Assembly (NCBI GenBank): GCA_001544655.2 | Contig: FCOD02000006.1 | Span: 1-64,000, forward strand | Source: Caballeronia turbans | GTDB lineage: Bacteria; Pseudomonadota; Gammaproteobacteria; Burkholderiales; Burkholderiaceae | Length of the DNA stretch: 64,000 nt | Reading direction: 5' to 3' | Shown here: positions 19,267 to 29,587 of the stretch, one piece after another | Numbering within the stretch: position 1 is the first letter of the stretch | Layout of the letters: every line of letters starts with the position of its first letter | Made by a program: the position numbers and the translations under genes | The notes under the pieces: model-generated | The model's input: only the letters and a program-made list of their open reading frames with translations | What the model was told of the DNA's origin: nothing | Database searches by the model: none

Positions 19267-19773
19267 TCAAGTCTCCCCGTACTCCGCACTTGACGCATCC
19301 GGCGCCGCGCACATCTCGCGCAGCAATGCCGCCTCGCGCTCGTGCACCTCCACCGGCATGCACAAGGCGCCGGCGTGAGCGAGATAGCGCGCGCGATGCT
19401 GCCCGTTGCGAAACGCAACGACCCCTTCCCGATGCACGCCCAGCAGTCCGAGCAAGCCCGGCGAGCGGCGCACGCTGATCGTAACGTAGGGCATTTCGGG
19501 TACGCGCGGATTGTCCGGGTCCAGGAACTCGCGGATGCCGCGCACCTTGCCCGCGTGCCAGTCATCGACGGCCTTGAGCACGTAATCGGTGTCGTCGCGA
19601 TCGGCGCACTCGAGGAGTCTTCGGACGTCGACGAGCACGACCTGATGGCGCGAGCCGAAGTCGTTGAACACCCGTTTCAGGCGCACGAAGTCGTACTGCG
19701 GATGGCCCTGGAGCCTGACGATCCAGACCGCTTCTGCGGCGGTCGGCGCAACCATCGTGTCCATGTTCGGCAT
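19267..19773 (-). CDS. Conserved hypothetical protein with ParB-like motif
   Basis: A protein of about 168 residues with no family I can name confidently. The core WIVRLQGHPQYDFVRLKRVF and the later VVAFRNGQHRARYLAHAG (about residues 123-140) resemble the ParB/sulfiredoxin-like fold, where an RxGxHR motif forms a nucleotide or DNA site; plasmid fertility-inhibition proteins carry a similar segment. Start choice is uncertain. MPNMDTM at 19773 is preferred because codons further upstream are Arg/Cys-rich, but none of the candidate starts has a good ribosome site. It is divergent from the ligase-associated exonuclease gene and could share its promoter region. Confidence 0.6.
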   Translation of the reverse strand: MPNMDTMVAPTAAEAVWIVRLQGHPQYDFVRLKRVFNDFGSRHQVVLVDVRRLLECADRDDTDYVLKAVDDWHAGKVRGIREFLDPDNPRVPEMPYVTISVRRSPGLLGLLGVHREGVVAFRNGQHRARYLAHAGALCMPVEVHEREAALLREMCAAPDASSAEYGET

Positions 19774-20007
19774 ATGAAGGAGACCGCGGCGCGCGCGCCC
19801 CGTGCGCGCGTGTTTCGCTGGCATGCGGCCCGAGCGCAAGCCACTAAACATGCCGCGCGAGCCAAATAAACTTTTACACCCTAGACGCGATTCATGAAAG
19901 CGGCATGACGGGCACGTGGCGTGCTTTTGTTGCCAGAATCGAACACATCCACGTAGCCTGACAACACGCACGGCAAGCGGCTGTCGGCACGCATCCCTCA
20001 ACGATCA

Positions 20008-21048
20008 GTGAACACTTCTTCCGATCTCATCGTCGCGCGGCCCGAAGGTCTCTTCTGTGTGCCGGGCAACTTCCATATCGACCCTTGGCGGCCTGTCGAA
20101 CGCGCGGTCATCACGCACGCGCACGCCGATCACGCGCGCTTCGGCCATGCGCATTATCTGGCTGCGCAACCGGGCGTCGGCGTGTTGTTGTCGAGGCTGC
20201 CGGGCATCGACGTGCAAGGGCTCGCCTATGGCGAAGCGGTCGTCGTGAACGGTGTGCGCGTGTCGCTGCATCCCGCGGGGCACGTGCTCGGCTCGGCGCA
20301 GGTGCGCGTCGAATACAAGGGGCGCGTGTGGGTTGCGTCCGGCGACTACAAGGTCGAGCCCGATCCGACCTGCGCGCCTTTCGAGCCCGTGCGCTGCGAT
20401 ACGTTCATCACCGAATCGACGTTCGGCCTGCCCATCTACCGATGGGACAGCGCGCACGAGATCTTCGACGGCATCGATTCATGGTGGCGGCACAACGCGG
20501 CACAAGGGCGCGCATCGGTGCTCTTCTGCTATTCGTTCGGCAAGGCGCAGCGCGTGCTCGCGGGCGTCGATGCGGCCATCGGCCCGATCTTCTGCCACGG
20601 CGCGGTCGAGCCGCTCAATCGCGCATACGCGCAAGCGGGCGTCGCGCTGCCGCAGACGCGCCTCGTCAGCGAAATCGCCGCGAAGGACAAGGCTGCCTTC
20701 AAGGGCGCGCTGATCGTCGCGCCGCCGTCCGCGCAAGGCAGCACGTGGATGCGCCGCTTCGGCGATTACAGCGATGCCTTCGCATCCGGCTGGATGCGCC
20801 TGCGCGGCACGCGGCGGCGCAAGGGCGTCGATCGCGGCTTCGTGCTCTCGGATCACGCCGACTGGCCCGGCCTGCAACTCGCGATCGGCGCGACGGGCGC
20901 GCAACGCGTGATCGTCACGCATGGCCAGATCGAGCCGATGGTGCGCTGGCTCTGCGAACAAGGGCTGGACGCGGGCGCCTTCAAGACCGAATACGGCGAC
21001 GATGCCATCGAAGCCGATACGGCAGAGCCCGAGAGCGCCGCCTCATGA
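20008..21048 (+). CDS. Ligase-associated DNA exonuclease (metallo-beta-lactamase/beta-CASP fold)
   Basis: A 346-residue protein of the family named ligase-associated DNA exonuclease. The metal site is recognisable in VITHAHADHARFGH (about residues 32-45), PAGHVLGSAQV, VASGDYK (Asp) and LSDHADWPGL; these correspond to motifs of MBL nucleases related to SNM1/CPSF. The start is GTG at 20008. Its stop overlaps the ligase start by four bases, and ligase, helicase and PdeM follow, forming the conserved cluster. A role in trimming ends before ligation is the family-level expectation; direct biochemistry is limited. Confidence 0.93.
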   Translation: MNTSSDLIVARPEGLFCVPGNFHIDPWRPVERAVITHAHADHARFGHAHYLAAQPGVGVLLSRLPGIDVQGLAYGEAVVVNGVRVSLHPAGHVLGSAQVRVEYKGRVWVASGDYKVEPDPTCAPFEPVRCDTFITESTFGLPIYRWDSAHEIFDGIDSWWRHNAAQGRASVLFCYSFGKAQRVLAGVDAAIGPIFCHGAVEPLNRAYAQAGVALPQTRLVSEIAAKDKAAFKGALIVAPPSAQGSTWMRRFGDYSDAFASGWMRLRGTRRRKGVDRGFVLSDHADWPGLQLAIGATGAQRVIVTHGQIEPMVRWLCEQGLDAGAFKTEYGDDAIEADTAEPESAAS

Positions 21049-22712
21049 AGCGCTTCGCGACGCTCTACGCCGCGCTCGACGCGACGACATCGACCAACGA
21101 AAAGCTCGAAGCGCTGATTGCGTATTTCTCGGGCGCGGAGCCGGAAGACGCGGCGTGGGCGTCGTACTTTCTCGCGGGCGGCAAGCCGCGCCAGTCGGTG
21201 CCGACGCGCCTTCTCACCGAGTTCGCGCGCGAACGCGCGGGCTTGCCGGAGTGGCTTTTCGAGGAGTCCTATCAGGCGGTCGGTGATCTCGCGGAAACGA
21301 TCGCGCACGTGCTGCCGCCCGCCTCGGGCGAATCGTCGCTCGGGCTCGCGCAGTGGATCGAGGAACGCGTGCTGACCTTGCGCGGCGCGAATCCGCCGGA
21401 GCTGCGCGACCGGCTTCTGAGCTACTGGGACGAGCTGAACTGGAGCGAGCGCTTTCTGCTGACGAAGCTGATCGGCGGCGGCTTTCGTGTGGGCGTCGCG
21501 CGGCAGCTCGTCGTGCGCGCGCTCGCGCAGGTCGCGGGTGTCGATCACAAGCGCATCGCGCAACGCATGGTCGGCTGGACCGATTCCCGGCAGGCGCCGG
21601 GCGCGGCCCGCTATCTGCGGCTGATCGCGCCGGCCGCCGAAGGCGACGACGTCGACACGCCGCACGAAAGCGATATCGGCCTGCCCTATCCGTTCTTCCT
21701 CGCGCATCCTTTGCAGGCGGACCCGGCGACGCTCGGTTCGCCCAACGACTGGATCGTCGAATGGAAATGGGACGGCATACGCGCGCAGCTCGTGAAGCGC
21801 GCGGGCCGCGTGTGGATCTGGTCGCGCGGCGAGGATCTCGTCACGGAGCGTTTTCCCGAGCTCGCGTCGCTCGGTGCGGCGCTGCCCGACGGCACCGTGA
21901 TCGACGGCGAGATTCTCGCGTGGGAGCCGGGCGCGAACGCGCCACTGCCCTTTGCGCGCCTGCAACCGCGCATCACGCGCAAGTCGCTCACCAAAAAGGT
22001 GCTCGCCGACTCACCCGCCGCGCTGCTCGCCTACGATCTCCTCGAGACCGATGGCCGGGATCTGCGCATGGAGGCCCTGCATGAACGGCGCACTCGTCTG
22101 GATGCGCTCGCTCACTCGCTCTCCACATCGCTCGCGGTCGACTTGCTGCGCGTATCGCCGACGGTGGTCGCATCGGACTGGCCCGCGCTCGCCGCATTGC
22201 GCGACGAGAGCCGCGCGCGCGGCGTAGAAGGATTGATGCTGAAGGAACGCGCGTCGATGTACGGCGTCGGGCGCACGAAGGCGTCGGGCACGTGGTGGAA
22301 GTGGAAGATCGATCCGTATTCGATCGATGCCGTGCTGCTCTACGCGCAGCGCGGCCACGGACGGCGCGCGAGTCTCTACACGGATTTCACCTTCGCCGTG
22401 TGGGACGAAGCCGATGGCGTGCGCACGCTCGTGCCCTTCGCGAAGGCCTATTCCGGGCTGACCGACGAAGAAATGCGCCAGGTCGATGCGATCGTGCGCA
22501 AGACGACCATCGAGAAATTCGGGCCGGTGCGCAGCGTCACGCCGACGCTCGTCTTCGAGATCGGCTTCGAAGGAATACAGGCGAGCCCGCGCCACAAATC
22601 GGGCATCGCCGTGCGCTTTCCGCGCATGTTGCGCTGGCGCACCGACAAGAAGATCGAAGACGCCGATACGCTCGACATGCTGAAGGGCTTCCTGAACGAG
22701 GCGACGGCATGA
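21045..22712 (+). CDS. ATP-dependent DNA ligase, bacterial cluster type
   Basis: Seals DNA nicks using ATP. The 555-residue protein has an N-terminal helical domain (about residues 1-200), then the nucleotidyltransferase domain. Motif I is [10 protein letters not shown] (Lys of KWDGIR is the adenylated residue, about 243), motif III is [10 protein letters not shown], motif IV is VEGLMLKER and motif V is WWKWKID; the OB-fold domain ends the protein. It is distinct from the essential NAD-dependent LigA and has no Ku or LigD domains. ATGA overlaps at both ends couple it to the exonuclease and the helicase genes. Confidence 0.95.
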   Translation: MKRFATLYAALDATTSTNEKLEALIAYFSGAEPEDAAWASYFLAGGKPRQSVPTRLLTEFARERAGLPEWLFEESYQAVGDLAETIAHVLPPASGESSLGLAQWIEERVLTLRGANPPELRDRLLSYWDELNWSERFLLTKLIGGGFRVGVARQLVVRALAQVAGVDHKRIAQRMVGWTDSRQAPGAARYLRLIAPAAEGDDVDTPHESDIGLPYPFFLAHPLQADPATLGSPNDWIVEWKWDGIRAQLVKRAGRVWIWSRGEDLVTERFPELASLGAALPDGTVIDGEILAWEPGANAPLPFARLQPRITRKSLTKKVLADSPAALLAYDLLETDGRDLRMEALHERRTRLDALAHSLSTSLAVDLLRVSPTVVASDWPALAALRDESRARGVEGLMLKERASMYGVGRTKASGTWWKWKIDPYSIDAVLLYAQRGHGRRASLYTDFTFAVWDEADGVRTLVPFAKAYSGLTDEEMRQVDAIVRKTTIEKFGPVRSVTPTLVFEIGFEGIQASPRHKSGIAVRFPRMLRWRTDKKIEDADTLDMLKGFLNEATA

Positions 22713-25330
22713 GCGCGCCGGAGGCATCGGACGAGGACAAGGGCGAGCTTGAAGAAAGGCGACGCGCGCCGCGTCCCCGCCGCGTGCCGCGCACGCGTGC
22801 GGCGCAGGCGAAGCTCGACGCGGCAGCCGAGATTTTCACGCCCGCGCCTTTCGCCTACGACGAGAACGAAGCCGTCAGGCCGATCGACGAGCGCATCGCG
22901 CATTGGTTCGACGACCGCGGCTGGCAGCCGTTCGAGTTCCAGCGCGAAGCGTGGCGCGAGATCGCGCGCGGCGCGAGCGGCCTGCTGCATGCGACGACCG
23001 GCGCGGGCAAGACCTGGGCCGTGTGGCTCGGCGCGCTCGCCGCGTATGCCCACGCGCCGCCGAAGCCGAACGCATTGCCGGCGCCGCTGACCGTCCTCTG
23101 GATCACGCCGATGCGCGCGCTCGCCGCCGACAGCGCCCGCGCGCTGCAAAGCGCGGTGAGCGCGCTGTCCGTGCCGTGGACGGTCGGCCTGCGCACCGGC
23201 GACACGTCGTCGACGGAACGCGCGCGCCAGAATCGCCGCATGCCCTCCGCGCTCGTGACGACGCCCGAAAGCCTCACGCTGATGCTCACGCGCGCCAATG
23301 CGCAGGAGGAACTGAAGCACCTGCGCATGATCGTCGTCGATGAATGGCACGAGTTGCTCGGCAACAAACGCGGCACGCAGACGCAACTCGCGATCGCGCG
23401 GCTCGCGCGCTGGCGGCCGGAATTGCAGATCTGGGGCCTGTCCGCCACGCTCGGCAACCTCGCGCTCGCGCACGATGCGTTGCTGCATCCCGTGAAAACG
23501 CCGCGCGTCGTCGTGCGCGGCGCGCAGCCGAAGACGCTCGTCGTCGATACGCTGATACCGGAGACGATCGAGCGCTTTCCGTGGGGCGGGCATCTCGGCG
23601 TGCGGCAGGTCGGCCCCGTCGCCGATGAAATCGATCACGCGCAGAGCTCGCTCGTATTCACCAATACGCGCTCGCAATCGGAGATCTGGTATCGCGCGCT
23701 GCTCGACCTGCGGCCGGAGTGGGCGGGCCTGCTCGCGCTGCATCACGGCTCGCTCGACAAGGAGGTGCGCGATTGGGTGGAACTCGGCCTGAAGAACGGG
23801 CAACTGAAGGCGGTCGTGTGCACGTCGAGCCTCGATCTGGGCGTCGATTTTCTGCCGGTCGATCGCGTGTTCCAGATTGGCTCGCCGAAGGGCGTCGCGC
23901 GGCTCATGCAGCGCGCGGGGCGCTCCGGCCACGCGCCGGGCCGCGTCTCGCGCGTGACGATCGTGCCGACGCATGCGCTCGAACTCGTCGAAGCAGCGGC
24001 GGCGCGCTGGGCGATTCAGGAGCATCGCATCGAAGGCCGCGACATGCCGTTGAAGCCGCTCGACGTGCTGGTGCAGCATCTCGTGACGGTGGCGATCGGC
24101 GGCGGCTTCACGCCCGCCGACATGCTCGACGAAGTCCGCACCGCGTATGCGTATCGCGATCTGAAGGCGCACGAGTTCGACTGGGCGCTCGCGTTCGTGG
24201 AGCGCGGCGGCACGTCGCTCAAGGCGTATCCGGACTTTCATCGCGTCGTGAAGGGCGATGACGGCGTCTATCGCGTGCCGCGCGAGGATCTCGTGCGCCG
24301 GCATCGCAACAACGTCGGAACGATCGTTGCAAACGCAACCATCAACGTGGCGTATATGACGGGCGGGCGCATCGGCGCGATGGAGGAATCGTTCATCTCG
24401 CGCCTGAAGCCCGGCGACGTCTTCACCTTCGGCGGACGCGCGCTCGAACTCGTGCGCGTGCGCGACATGACCGCCTATGTGAAACGCGCGAGCTCGTCGC
24501 GCGGCGCGATGCCGCAATGGGCCGGCAGCAAAATGCCGCTCTCGTCCGAACTCGCGGACGCCGCGCTCGTGATGCTCGCGCGCGCCAGCGACGGCATCTA
24601 CGACGAGCCCGAAATGCGCGCAGTCAAGCCGCTGCTCGACCTGCAGGCGAAGTGGTCCGCGCTGCCGGGGCCGGGCGTGCTCGTCGTCGAACTGGTGCGC
24701 TCGCGCGAAGGTCATCACTTCTTCTGCTATCCGTTCGCGGGCCGCATGGCGCATATCGGTCTGGGATCGCTGTTCGGCTGGCGGGCGTCACGCGACCAGC
24801 CCGGCACGTTCTCCATTTCGATGAACGACTACGGCTTCGAGTTGCTGTCGGCGCGGCCGTTCGACTGGGAAACGCTCATCGCGCAAGGCCTCTTTTCGCC
24901 GCAGAATCTGGAGCACGACATCCTGGCGAGTCTCAACGCCTCCGAACTGTCGGCGCGGCGTTTTCGCGAGATAGCGCGCGTGTCGGGGCTGATTTATCAA
25001 GGCCATCCGGGGCAGCAAAAAAGCGCGCGGCAGTTGCAGGCGTCGAGCGGACTGTTCTACGAGGTCTTCCGCAAGCACGACAGCGAGAATCTGCTGCTCG
25101 CGCAGGCGGATCAGGAAGTGATGCTGCAGGAGCTCGAGCTGGGCCGCATCCGCGCCGCGTTGCAGCGCATGAGCGCGAGCCGCCTCGTGCTCACGCGTCC
25201 GAAGAAGCCGACGCCTTTCGCGTTCCCGCTGATCGTCGCGCGGCTGCGCGAGAAGGTGAGCACGGAGAAGCTGTCGGATCGCGTCGAGCGCATGCTCGCG
25301 GATCTGGAGAAGGCGGCGCTGCGTCCCTGA
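22709..25330 (+). CDS. Ligase-associated DNA damage response DEXH-box helicase (Lhr-like)
   Basis: An 873-residue superfamily 2 helicase related to the core of Lhr. After a basic N-terminal region, motif I is TTGAGKT (about residue 96), motif II is DEWH ([10 protein letters not shown], about 210) rather than canonical DEAH, motif III is LSATLGN, and motif VI is [14 protein letters not shown] (about 398). The C-terminal half holds the Lhr-type winged-helix and beta-rich domain, including [15 protein letters not shown] and a terminal helical region. The DEWH box fits the ligase-associated group. ATG overlaps the ligase stop. It probably loads on damaged DNA with its co-encoded nucleases and ligase. 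Confidence 0.94.
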   Translation: MSAPEASDEDKGELEERRRAPRPRRVPRTRAAQAKLDAAAEIFTPAPFAYDENEAVRPIDERIAHWFDDRGWQPFEFQREAWREIARGASGLLHATTGAGKTWAVWLGALAAYAHAPPKPNALPAPLTVLWITPMRALAADSARALQSAVSALSVPWTVGLRTGDTSSTERARQNRRMPSALVTTPESLTLMLTRANAQEELKHLRMIVVDEWHELLGNKRGTQTQLAIARLARWRPELQIWGLSATLGNLALAHDALLHPVKTPRVVVRGAQPKTLVVDTLIPETIERFPWGGHLGVRQVGPVADEIDHAQSSLVFTNTRSQSEIWYRALLDLRPEWAGLLALHHGSLDKEVRDWVELGLKNGQLKAVVCTSSLDLGVDFLPVDRVFQIGSPKGVARLMQRAGRSGHAPGRVSRVTIVPTHALELVEAAAARWAIQEHRIEGRDMPLKPLDVLVQHLVTVAIGGGFTPADMLDEVRTAYAYRDLKAHEFDWALAFVERGGTSLKAYPDFHRVVKGDDGVYRVPREDLVRRHRNNVGTIVANATINVAYMTGGRIGAMEESFISRLKPGDVFTFGGRALELVRVRDMTAYVKRASSSRGAMPQWAGSKMPLSSELADAALVMLARASDGIYDEPEMRAVKPLLDLQAKWSALPGPGVLVVELVRSREGHHFFCYPFAGRMAHIGLGSLFGWRASRDQPGTFSISMNDYGFELLSARPFDWETLIAQGLFSPQNLEHDILASLNASELSARRFREIARVSGLIYQGHPGQQKSARQLQASSGLFYEVFRKHDSENLLLAQADQEVMLQELELGRIRAALQRMSASRLVLTRPKKPTPFAFPLIVARLREKVSTEKLSDRVERMLADLEKAALRP

Positions 25331-25385
25331 TGCTTTTCGTGCTGGCGGCGCGGCGAATTCGAACTTCGTCGAAAGAGGGAGTGCA

Positions 25386-25724
25386 ATGAGCACGGCGATG
25401 CAGAACGCGCTGAAGCCCGTTCCGGCACAACTCATCGACATCACGTTGAGCAGGTCGGTCAATCCGCTGAGGCAATCGCTGTTTGATTTCCGGCCAGGCC
25501 ATGTCATCCCTATTCTGCCGGCGGGGAGCTCGTCCGTGAACGGATGCCCGGTCAGCTACACTTGGCGGCTGGAAGTCGACGACGTGTCGATCACGCGATT
25601 CGCCGCCGTGAACGGCAACCCTCCGGCACGCGCATCGAGACCGAACCCGCGTATGAAGTGCGGGCCGAAGGCGACGCCTCTTTCTCATCGACGCATCACG
25701 CGCGGGAATGCGGCGCATCGGTAA
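25386..25724 (+). CDS. Short hypothetical frame between helicase and PdeM, possibly frameshifted
   Basis: A 112-codon frame begins with an ATG after a good GAGGGAG ribosome site. It reads sensibly up to about VDDVSITRFAAVNG, then becomes Arg/Pro-rich. From about 25640 a different frame, ending at 25786, carries more protein-like sequence (TRIETEPAYEVRAEGDASF). The two could be halves of one small gene broken by a single indel. No family is recognised. The stretch separates PdeM from the rest of the ligase cluster by 478 bases, which is wider than the overlaps elsewhere in the set. Confidence 0.3.
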   Translation: MSTAMQNALKPVPAQLIDITLSRSVNPLRQSLFDFRPGHVIPILPAGSSSVNGCPVSYTWRLEVDDVSITRFAAVNGNPPARASRPNPRMKCGPKATPLSHRRITRGNAAHR

Positions 25725-25808
25725 GCAAGGTACTCGGCGAAGCGCTTCGCGCGGCGCCGGTCCTGCGGGCAGACGCCGGCATCTGAACATCAATCCACGC
25801 TCAATTTA

Positions 25809-26498
25809 ATGGCAGTCGAAGCCCTGACCATCGACCTGGACGGCCACGCGCTCGTTTTATCGGCAGACCGCGCGGCCTTCGATCCGCTCCTGAACACGCT
25901 GTTCATCGCGGACGCGCATTTCGGCAAGGACGCGGTGTTCCGCGCGCGCGGCATTCCGGTGCCCGTCGGCACGACCGGCGAAAGTCTGGCGCGGCTCGAT
26001 GCGCTCGTCGCGGCGCATCGGCCGGAATCGATCGTTTTTCTCGGCGATTTGCTGCACGCCCGCGAATCCCACGCCGATGAGACGCTCGACGCGCTGGCCG
26101 CGTGGCGCGCGAAGCATCGCGAGCTGGAACTCGTGCTGGTCGAAGGCAATCACGACAAACATGCGGGCGCGCTGCCCGCCATGTTCGGCGTCGATGTCGT
26201 AAAGGAACCGCACGTGCTCGGGCCGTGGGCGCTTTGCCATCATCCGCAGACGGTCGATGGCGCTTACGCGCTCGCCGGACACGAGCATCCTGTATACCGG
26301 CTCGCGACGCGCGTCGACAGCGTGCGCCTGCCCTGCTTTCGCTTCGGACCGCGCGCGGGCGTGCTGCCCGCGTTCGGCGCGTTCACGGGCGGCTTCGAGG
26401 TGAACGGCGCAGTGCGCGCCGAAGCGCTGTACGTGATCGCCGGCGAGCGCGTGTTTCCGCTCAGTGATAGGTCGTCGTCGACGATTGCAGCTTCGTGA
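25809..26498 (+). CDS. pdeM: Ligase-associated DNA damage response endonuclease PdeM
   Basis: A 229-residue calcineurin-like metallophosphoesterase. The metal-binding motifs appear in order: FIADAHFGK (D-x-H, about residues 32-40), FLGDLLH (about 77-83), EGNHDKH (about 115-121), LCHHP and AGHEHP (about 153-158). The family is the fourth member of the ligase-associated cluster and the name PdeM comes from that grouping. Nuclease activity is the family-level inference. The C-terminal 38 bases overlap the convergent hypothetical gene on the minus strand, so both ends are packed. Confidence 0.93.
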   Translation: MAVEALTIDLDGHALVLSADRAAFDPLLNTLFIADAHFGKDAVFRARGIPVPVGTTGESLARLDALVAAHRPESIVFLGDLLHARESHADETLDALAAWRAKHRELELVLVEGNHDKHAGALPAMFGVDVVKEPHVLGPWALCHHPQTVDGAYALAGHEHPVYRLATRVDSVRLPCFRFGPRAGVLPAFGAFTGGFEVNGAVRAEALYVIAGERVFPLSDRSSSTIAAS

Positions 26499-26904
26499 GC
26501 TTGCCGCGCTGGAAGCCGTACCAGCCGAGATTCGACTGCATCACCACTTCCTCGCCCTGCCAGAACACGCGCCTGACCGTCATGCGCTGACTCACGCGCT
26601 GCACGAGCGGCGGATTGCGGCGGAAATCGTAGAGCACCGGGCCGGTGTCGGACTGCACGAGCATGCGCGTGACCGTGGCGCTTCCGCCGGACGTTTCATC
26701 GAAATGCGCAATGCGCTTGGCATCGAAGCGATCGAACACCTGTGTGTCGATGAGCGCGGCCATGCCGGATTCGTCGCGCAGGAAATGCAGCGCGCCCGCC
26801 TTCGTTGCGATGGGGCCGGCGGCGTCGCTCTGGGCATGCGCGAGCGCGCCGAGCAGCAACGTGGATGCGAGTGCGAAGCGAATATAGATTTTTGACAGTG
26901 ACAT
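26461..26904 (-). CDS. Conserved exported protein of unknown function
   Basis: A 147-residue protein with a signal peptide (IYIRFALASTLLLGALAHAQ, cleavage after AHA or AQ). The mature part is soluble and mixed alpha/beta, ending in FWQGEEVVMQSNLGWYGFQRGKLTKLQSS. No family is recognised. The start at 26904 places the signal at the N-terminus; codons upstream are not signal-like and the ribosome site is weak. It converges on pdeM with a 38-base overlap of the coding ends. Confidence 0.7.
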   Translation of the reverse strand: MSLSKIYIRFALASTLLLGALAHAQSDAAGPIATKAGALHFLRDESGMAALIDTQVFDRFDAKRIAHFDETSGGSATVTRMLVQSDTGPVLYDFRRNPPLVQRVSQRMTVRRVFWQGEEVVMQSNLGWYGFQRGKLTKLQSSTTTYH

Positions 26905-27231
26905 CTTCGTGTTCGGTAGTTGATGCGTTCTTGTTGCTGCGTTTTTCCAACACTCTCCGGCATCTGCGACACGCAAGGATTGCACGGCCGCACGCGTGTT
27001 ACCGGAAACATCTGACGCATGGCGGCGTTGCATCCGAAAGACCCGTGCGCCGCCGGCGCGTGCAGAAGAATATCCGTTCAGACGAGGCGTGGCTCGGGCC
27101 GGTCGGTATCAGGGTTTATACCAGCATCGAAAATGACCTTTCGGTACAATTCGAGCCTTCAACTCCGCCTCGGCGCCTGCATCGCTCACTCCGACGATGC
27201 GCCCAGACGTGACACCTCGTCCGCCTCCACC
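26905..27231. other. Divergent intergenic region
   Basis: This 327-base gap separates two divergent genes and must hold both promoters. TTTATACC near 27116 and neighbouring AT-rich sequence could belong to the MFS promoter, but no confident hexamer pair was found. Confidence 0.35.
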
Positions 27232-28404
27232 ATGCCTCTGCCTCTTTTCGCTCTCGCCATTGCCGCGTTCGGCATCGGCACGACCGAATTCGTCATCATG
27301 GGACTGTTGCCCAACGTCGCGCGCGATCTCGCGGTGTCGATTCCGGCGGCCGGCATGCTCGTGTCGGGCTACGCGCTCGGCGTCACGGTCGGCGCGCCGA
27401 TTCTGGCGGTGGTCACCGCAAAGATGCCGCGCAAGAAGGCGCTGATGAGCCTGATCGGCGTGTTCATCGTCGGCAACCTGCTGTGCGCGCTGGCGCCGAA
27501 CTACTGGGTGCTGATGGGCGCGCGCATCGTCACCGCTTTCTGCCACGGCGCGTTCTTCGGCATCGGCTCGGTCGTCGCCGCCGATCTCGTCGCGCCGAAC
27601 CGCCGCGCGCAGGCCATCGCGCTGATGTTCACCGGACTCACGCTCGCCAACGTGCTCGGCGTGCCGCTCGGCACCGCGCTCGGCCAGGCTGCCGGCTGGC
27701 GCTCGACCTTCTGGGTCGTCACGCTGATCGGCGTCGCCGCGGCGGGCGCGCTCGCTGTGTGCCTGCCCAAGCACATCGAGATGCGCGACACCAGCATCCT
27801 GCGCGAATTCGACGTGCTCAAGAACCCGCAAGTGCTGATGGTCCTCGGCATCAGCGTGCTCGCGTCGGCCAGTTTGTTCTCGGTGTTCACGTATATCACG
27901 CCGATCCTCGAAGACATAACCGGCTTTTCGCCGCACGCGGTCACCTACGTGCTGCTGCTTTTCGGCCTCGGTCTCACGGTCGGCAGCACGCTCGGCGGGA
28001 AGCTCGCGGACTGGAAGCTGCTGCGCTCGCTGCTGACGTTCCTTTTGTCGATCGTCGTGATCCTGACGATCTTCGCCGGCACGATGCACGAGCCTATCCC
28101 GGCGATGATCACGATCTTCTTCTGGGGCGTGCTCGCGTTTGCGATCGTGCCGCCGCTGCAAATGCTGATCGTGAATCGCGCGAGCGATGCGCCGAATCTC
28201 GCATCGACGCTGAATCAGGGCGCGTTCAATCTCGGCAACGCGACGGGCGCGTGGCTCGGCGGCTGCGTGATCAGCGCGGGCGCGCCGCTCACGTCGCTGC
28301 CGTGGGTCGGCATTCTGATGGCGGTGAGCGCGTTCGGCCTCACGCTGCTGTCGGCGACGCTCGACAAGCGCGCGCGCCGTCTCTCGATCGGACAAGCCGC
28401 CTGA
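27232..28404 (+). CDS. MFS transporter, AraJ/PbuE-like (DHA1 family)
   Basis: A 390-residue inner-membrane proton antiporter of the drug/sugar efflux type. The first helix carries AIAAFGIGTTEFVIMGLLPNVA, the strong AraJ/PbuE/YdhP signature, and the helix 2-3 loop motif is present as AVVTAKMPRKKAL. The motif C-like glycine pattern appears at FTGLTLANVLGVPLGTALG. About 12 helices are expected from the hydrophobic pattern. The start at MPLPLFAL fits the family's short N-terminus. It is followed after 22 bases by another MFS gene on the same strand, so the two may be cotranscribed. Substrate unknown. Confidence 0.9.
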   Translation: MPLPLFALAIAAFGIGTTEFVIMGLLPNVARDLAVSIPAAGMLVSGYALGVTVGAPILAVVTAKMPRKKALMSLIGVFIVGNLLCALAPNYWVLMGARIVTAFCHGAFFGIGSVVAADLVAPNRRAQAIALMFTGLTLANVLGVPLGTALGQAAGWRSTFWVVTLIGVAAAGALAVCLPKHIEMRDTSILREFDVLKNPQVLMVLGISVLASASLFSVFTYITPILEDITGFSPHAVTYVLLLFGLGLTVGSTLGGKLADWKLLRSLLTFLLSIVVILTIFAGTMHEPIPAMITIFFWGVLAFAIVPPLQMLIVNRASDAPNLASTLNQGAFNLGNATGAWLGGCVISAGAPLTSLPWVGILMAVSAFGLTLLSATLDKRARRLSIGQAA

Positions 28405-28426
28405 TTTCCGGCGCGCGGTACGTTGC

Positions 28427-29587
28427 ATGAAGGGCATTCTCTCGCGTGACTTTCTCGCGCTGATCCTGAGCGTCGCGGTCGTCGGCCTCGGGCTGGGCGC
28501 GACGCTGCCGTTGACCGCGCTCGCGCTCACGCAGGCGGGCTACGGCACCGGCATCGTCGGGCTGATGACGGCGATGCAGGCGGGCGGCGGTCTCGCCGTC
28601 GCGCCGCTCGCGAGCCGCGTCGCCGCACGGTGCGGTGCGCGCGAGACGATCGTGGGCACGGTGATCGTCGCGGCGCTCTCCACCATCGCGATGCAGTTCA
28701 CCGTCGATCTCTGGCTGTGGGCCGTGCTGCGCTTGCTGTGCGGCGCCGCGTTGATGCTGCTCTTCACGATCGGCGAGGCGTGGGTCACGCAACTCGCCGA
28801 CGATTCGACGCGCGGGCGCGTCGTCGCGATCTACGCGACCAACTTCACGCTCTTCCAGATGACGGGCCCGGTGCTCGTCAGCGTGATCGGCGGTCTGCCG
28901 TCGATGCGCTTCGCGATCTGCGGCGCGATCTTTCTGCTGGCGTTGCCCGCGCTCGCGTCGATACGCGGCACGCCGCACACGCTCGCATCCGGCGACGGCG
29001 AACATGGCGACTGGCGGCAAGTGCTGCCGCGCATGCCCGCGCTCGTGATCGGCACGGGCTTTTTCGCCCTTTTCGACACGCTCGCGCTCTCGCTGATGCC
29101 GCTCTTCGCCATGTCGCACGGCATCGACGAGGAAGTCGGCGTGCTATTCGCCTCGGCCATCCTGTTCGGCGACACGACGATGCAATTTCCCATCGGCTGG
29201 CTCGCCGATCGCATCGGGCGCGCGAAGGTGCATGCGGGCGCGGGCGTGGTCGTAGTGCTGCTGTTGCCGTTGCTGCCGTGGGCGATGCCGCACCCGTGGA
29301 TCTGCTGGCCGCTGCTCTTCGTGGTCGGCGCGGCGGCGGGCAGCATCTACACGCTCTCGATCGTCGCGTGCGGCGAGCGCTTCCGCGGCCCGATGCTCGT
29401 GTCGGCGACGGCGATCGTCGGCGCGTCGTGGAGCGTGGCGAGTTTCGGCGGACCGATGATCGCGGGGACGCTGATGCAGCGCGTCGGCGCGGATGCGTTG
29501 ATCGGCGTGTTGACGGTGGCGGCGGGTTCGTTTCTGGTGGCGGCGTGGTGGGAGCGGCGTGCGTCGTCCGCGCGGGTATCGGAGTGA
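28427..29587 (+). CDS. MFS transporter, YcaD-like
   Basis: A 386-residue protein with about 12 hydrophobic helices, starting LALILSVAVVGLGLGATLPL. The loop between helices 2 and 3 reads PLASRVAARCGARETI, a diverged MFS motif A, and GEAWVTQLADDSTRGRVVAIY in the middle is typical of the YcaD/YfkF group. These transporters are poorly characterised. It sits 22 bases behind another MFS gene. What it exports or imports cannot be read from sequence. Confidence 0.88.
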   Translation: MKGILSRDFLALILSVAVVGLGLGATLPLTALALTQAGYGTGIVGLMTAMQAGGGLAVAPLASRVAARCGARETIVGTVIVAALSTIAMQFTVDLWLWAVLRLLCGAALMLLFTIGEAWVTQLADDSTRGRVVAIYATNFTLFQMTGPVLVSVIGGLPSMRFAICGAIFLLALPALASIRGTPHTLASGDGEHGDWRQVLPRMPALVIGTGFFALFDTLALSLMPLFAMSHGIDEEVGVLFASAILFGDTTMQFPIGWLADRIGRAKVHAGAGVVVVLLLPLLPWAMPHPWICWPLLFVVGAAAGSIYTLSIVACGERFRGPMLVSATAIVGASWSVASFGGPMIAGTLMQRVGADALIGVLTVAAGSFLVAAWWERRASSARVSE

